64,000 bases of DNA. It comes from Asticcacaulis currens. Lineage in GTDB: Bacteria > Pseudomonadota > Alphaproteobacteria > Caulobacterales > Caulobacteraceae. Under the pieces are notes generated by a model, which searched no databases, had not been told where the DNA came from, and saw only the letters and a program-made list of their open reading frames with translations. The stretch spans positions 62,001 through 126,000 of the forward strand of contig NZ_JAQQKW010000008.1 in NCBI RefSeq assembly GCF_028550395.1. The letters run 5' to 3'. The position numbers were made by a program, and so were the translations under genes. Positions 63,985-64,000 of this stretch are shown in pieces (within the stretch, counting starts at the first letter, position 1; the number at the start of each line of letters is the position of its first letter).

Positions 63985-64000
63985 AATTCCACCGCAAATC

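Overview
The window is chromosomal DNA of a free-living alphaproteobacterium, most likely Caulobacteraceae (Asticcacaulis or a close relative). The evidence is gene order (pdxJ-acpS-lepB-rnc-era-recO then parC; nrdR-rib genes-nusB-thiL; eno-ftsB-pdhA-pdhB-pdhC-lpdA), ALA-synthase type hemA, a Cbp3-type cytochrome bc1 chaperone, and high GC with frequent TTG and GTG starts. This is inference from protein families; no database search was run. Almost all of the window is housekeeping sequence. There is no prophage, insertion sequence, CRISPR array, rRNA or replication origin.

Layout. 1-8230: end of pyrE, then pdxJ, acpS, lepB, rnc, era, recO, two small genes and parC. 8231-17073: ExoD-like membrane protein, bpt and motB (minus strand), a flavin reductase, a beta-hydroxyacid dehydrogenase, a small nuclease-like cassette, hemB, a membrane protein, hemA, a VOC protein and a ParE/RelE-type toxin-antitoxin pair. 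17192-23666: glyA, nrdR, the riboflavin cluster (RibD reductase domain, ribE, ribB with a degenerate RibA-like domain, ribH), nusB, thiL. 23810-31920: hppA, bamE, Cbp3 chaperone, DUF177, plsX, fabH, ihfA, MerR regulator. 32029-32704: two proline tRNA genes, each followed by a strong terminator and the same 98-bp repeat. 32810-41761: glycine-zipper protein, rpmF, HAD phosphatase, eno, ftsB and the complete pyruvate dehydrogenase cluster. 41965-48629: accessory block of PepSY protein, TonB receptor, DUF2946 protein, AMP-forming acyl synthetase and a hydrolase-fold lipoprotein, lying between lpdA and lipA. 48767-63984: lipA, a COQ10-like gene, pncC, sodB with a Fur-like box, a two-gene ABC exporter, an HxlR regulator, a TolB-like propeller, mazG, a GPH sugar symporter, a KefB/YbaL antiporter, trpE, ppiD and tpiA.

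Functional links: pdhA-pdhB-pdhC-lpdA with lipA form one lipoylated pyruvate dehydrogenase system; hemA and hemB make the first two committed haem precursors; plsX, fabH and acpS serve lipid synthesis; rnc, era, nusB and rpmF serve ribosome biogenesis.

Most unusual signal: a 122-residue GxxExxY-family protein with PD-(D/E)XK-like residues (12404-12772) sits between perfect 32-bp inverted repeats built from tandem CACAGAT units, fitting exactly between the 3' ends of two convergent genes. Three gene-less palindromic elements made of the same unit lie at 8241-8402, 26709-26819 and 54073-54179. Together they look like an unclassified nuclease-associated repeat system with one coding and several miniature copies. 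A separate 121-bp near-palindrome lies at 4032-4152.
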